The position numbers and the translations under genes are program-made. Under the pieces are notes generated by a model that worked only from the letters and a program-made list of their open reading frames with translations, did not search any database and was not told the DNA's origin. 64,000 nucleotides of DNA from JACVRX01 sp963819885 (GTDB lineage Bacteria; Actinomycetota; Actinomycetes; Jiangellales; Jiangellaceae), in assembly GCA_963819885.1 (NCBI GenBank), contig CAWFXV010000023.1, forward strand, positions 62,001-126,000, read 5' to 3'. This document shows, one piece after another, positions 63,990-64,000 of this stretch (its first letter is position 1; every line of letters starts with the position of its first letter).

Positions 63990-64000
63990 TTGGCGTCGGT

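Noticed and set aside
1..64000. CRISPR arrays, tRNA/rRNA genes, integrases, insertion sequences
   Set aside because: Looked for by eye in both strands; nothing met even loose criteria.

Overview
The window is high-GC DNA with actinobacterial gene content: a recBCD cluster together with a single-gene Ku, an ECF41-type sigma factor, a PknG/FHA/VWA/PP2C signalling cluster, many GTG starts and frequent 4-base ATGA/GTGA gene overlaps. I read it as a soil-type Actinomycetota chromosome. I cannot name the genus. No tRNA, rRNA, CRISPR array, integrase or insertion sequence was seen.

Layout. (1) 0.8-14.8 kb: six same-strand genes encoding a gingipain/caspase-fold protease, a CHAT-SIR2 fusion, an nSTAND1-TM-WD40 NTPase, a cytoplasmic subtilisin, a HEAT-CHAT protease and a lipase-like hydrolase. 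It looks like a protease-cascade conflict or cell-death system and is the most interesting part of the window. A seventh related protein, CHAT-FN3-TM, lies alone at 28.0-30.0 kb. (2) 15-35.6 kb: housekeeping and accessory genes. These include ribokinase, two ArsR-SRPBCC regulatory units with extra SRPBCC genes, a 5'-3' exonuclease, Ku, MarR, ECF41 with its carboxymuconolactone-decarboxylase partner, LysR with an FAD oxidase, HxlR divergent from a trypsin-PDZ protease, and two paralogous small HTH proteins around a cupin. (3) 35.9-44.5 kb: recC-recB-recD, overlapping by 4 bases at each junction. (4) 44.7-51.4 kb: mixed single genes, including a rearrangement junction where a truncated Uma2 gene meets a truncated M43 metalloprotease, and a secreted PQQ-type sugar dehydrogenase with a CHRD protein. 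(5) 51.5-57.0 kb: a gene graveyard with fragments of at least six unrelated families between intact genes. (6) 57-60.1 kb: LLM oxidoreductase, truncated globin, cold-shock protein, NAD(P)-binding protein. (7) 60.2-64.0 kb, minus strand: FHA, VWA, PP2C and PknG genes, broken by many single-base shifts.

Sequence quality matters here. Apart from a short doubtful gap, the 0.8-14.8 kb island reads cleanly, but at least a dozen genes elsewhere carry one or two frameshifts, and the last 3.8 kb carry shifts roughly every 50-130 bases. Most look like one extra base. Many of these 'pseudogenes' may therefore be assembly or read errors; the true remnants are those that lack whole ends of the protein.

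How the island may work (inference): the STAND NTPase would be the sensor/switch, the CHAT, C25-like and S8 enzymes would pass the signal by proteolysis, and the SIR2 domain (NAD+) and the lipase-like hydrolase (lipid or ester) would be the toxic outputs.
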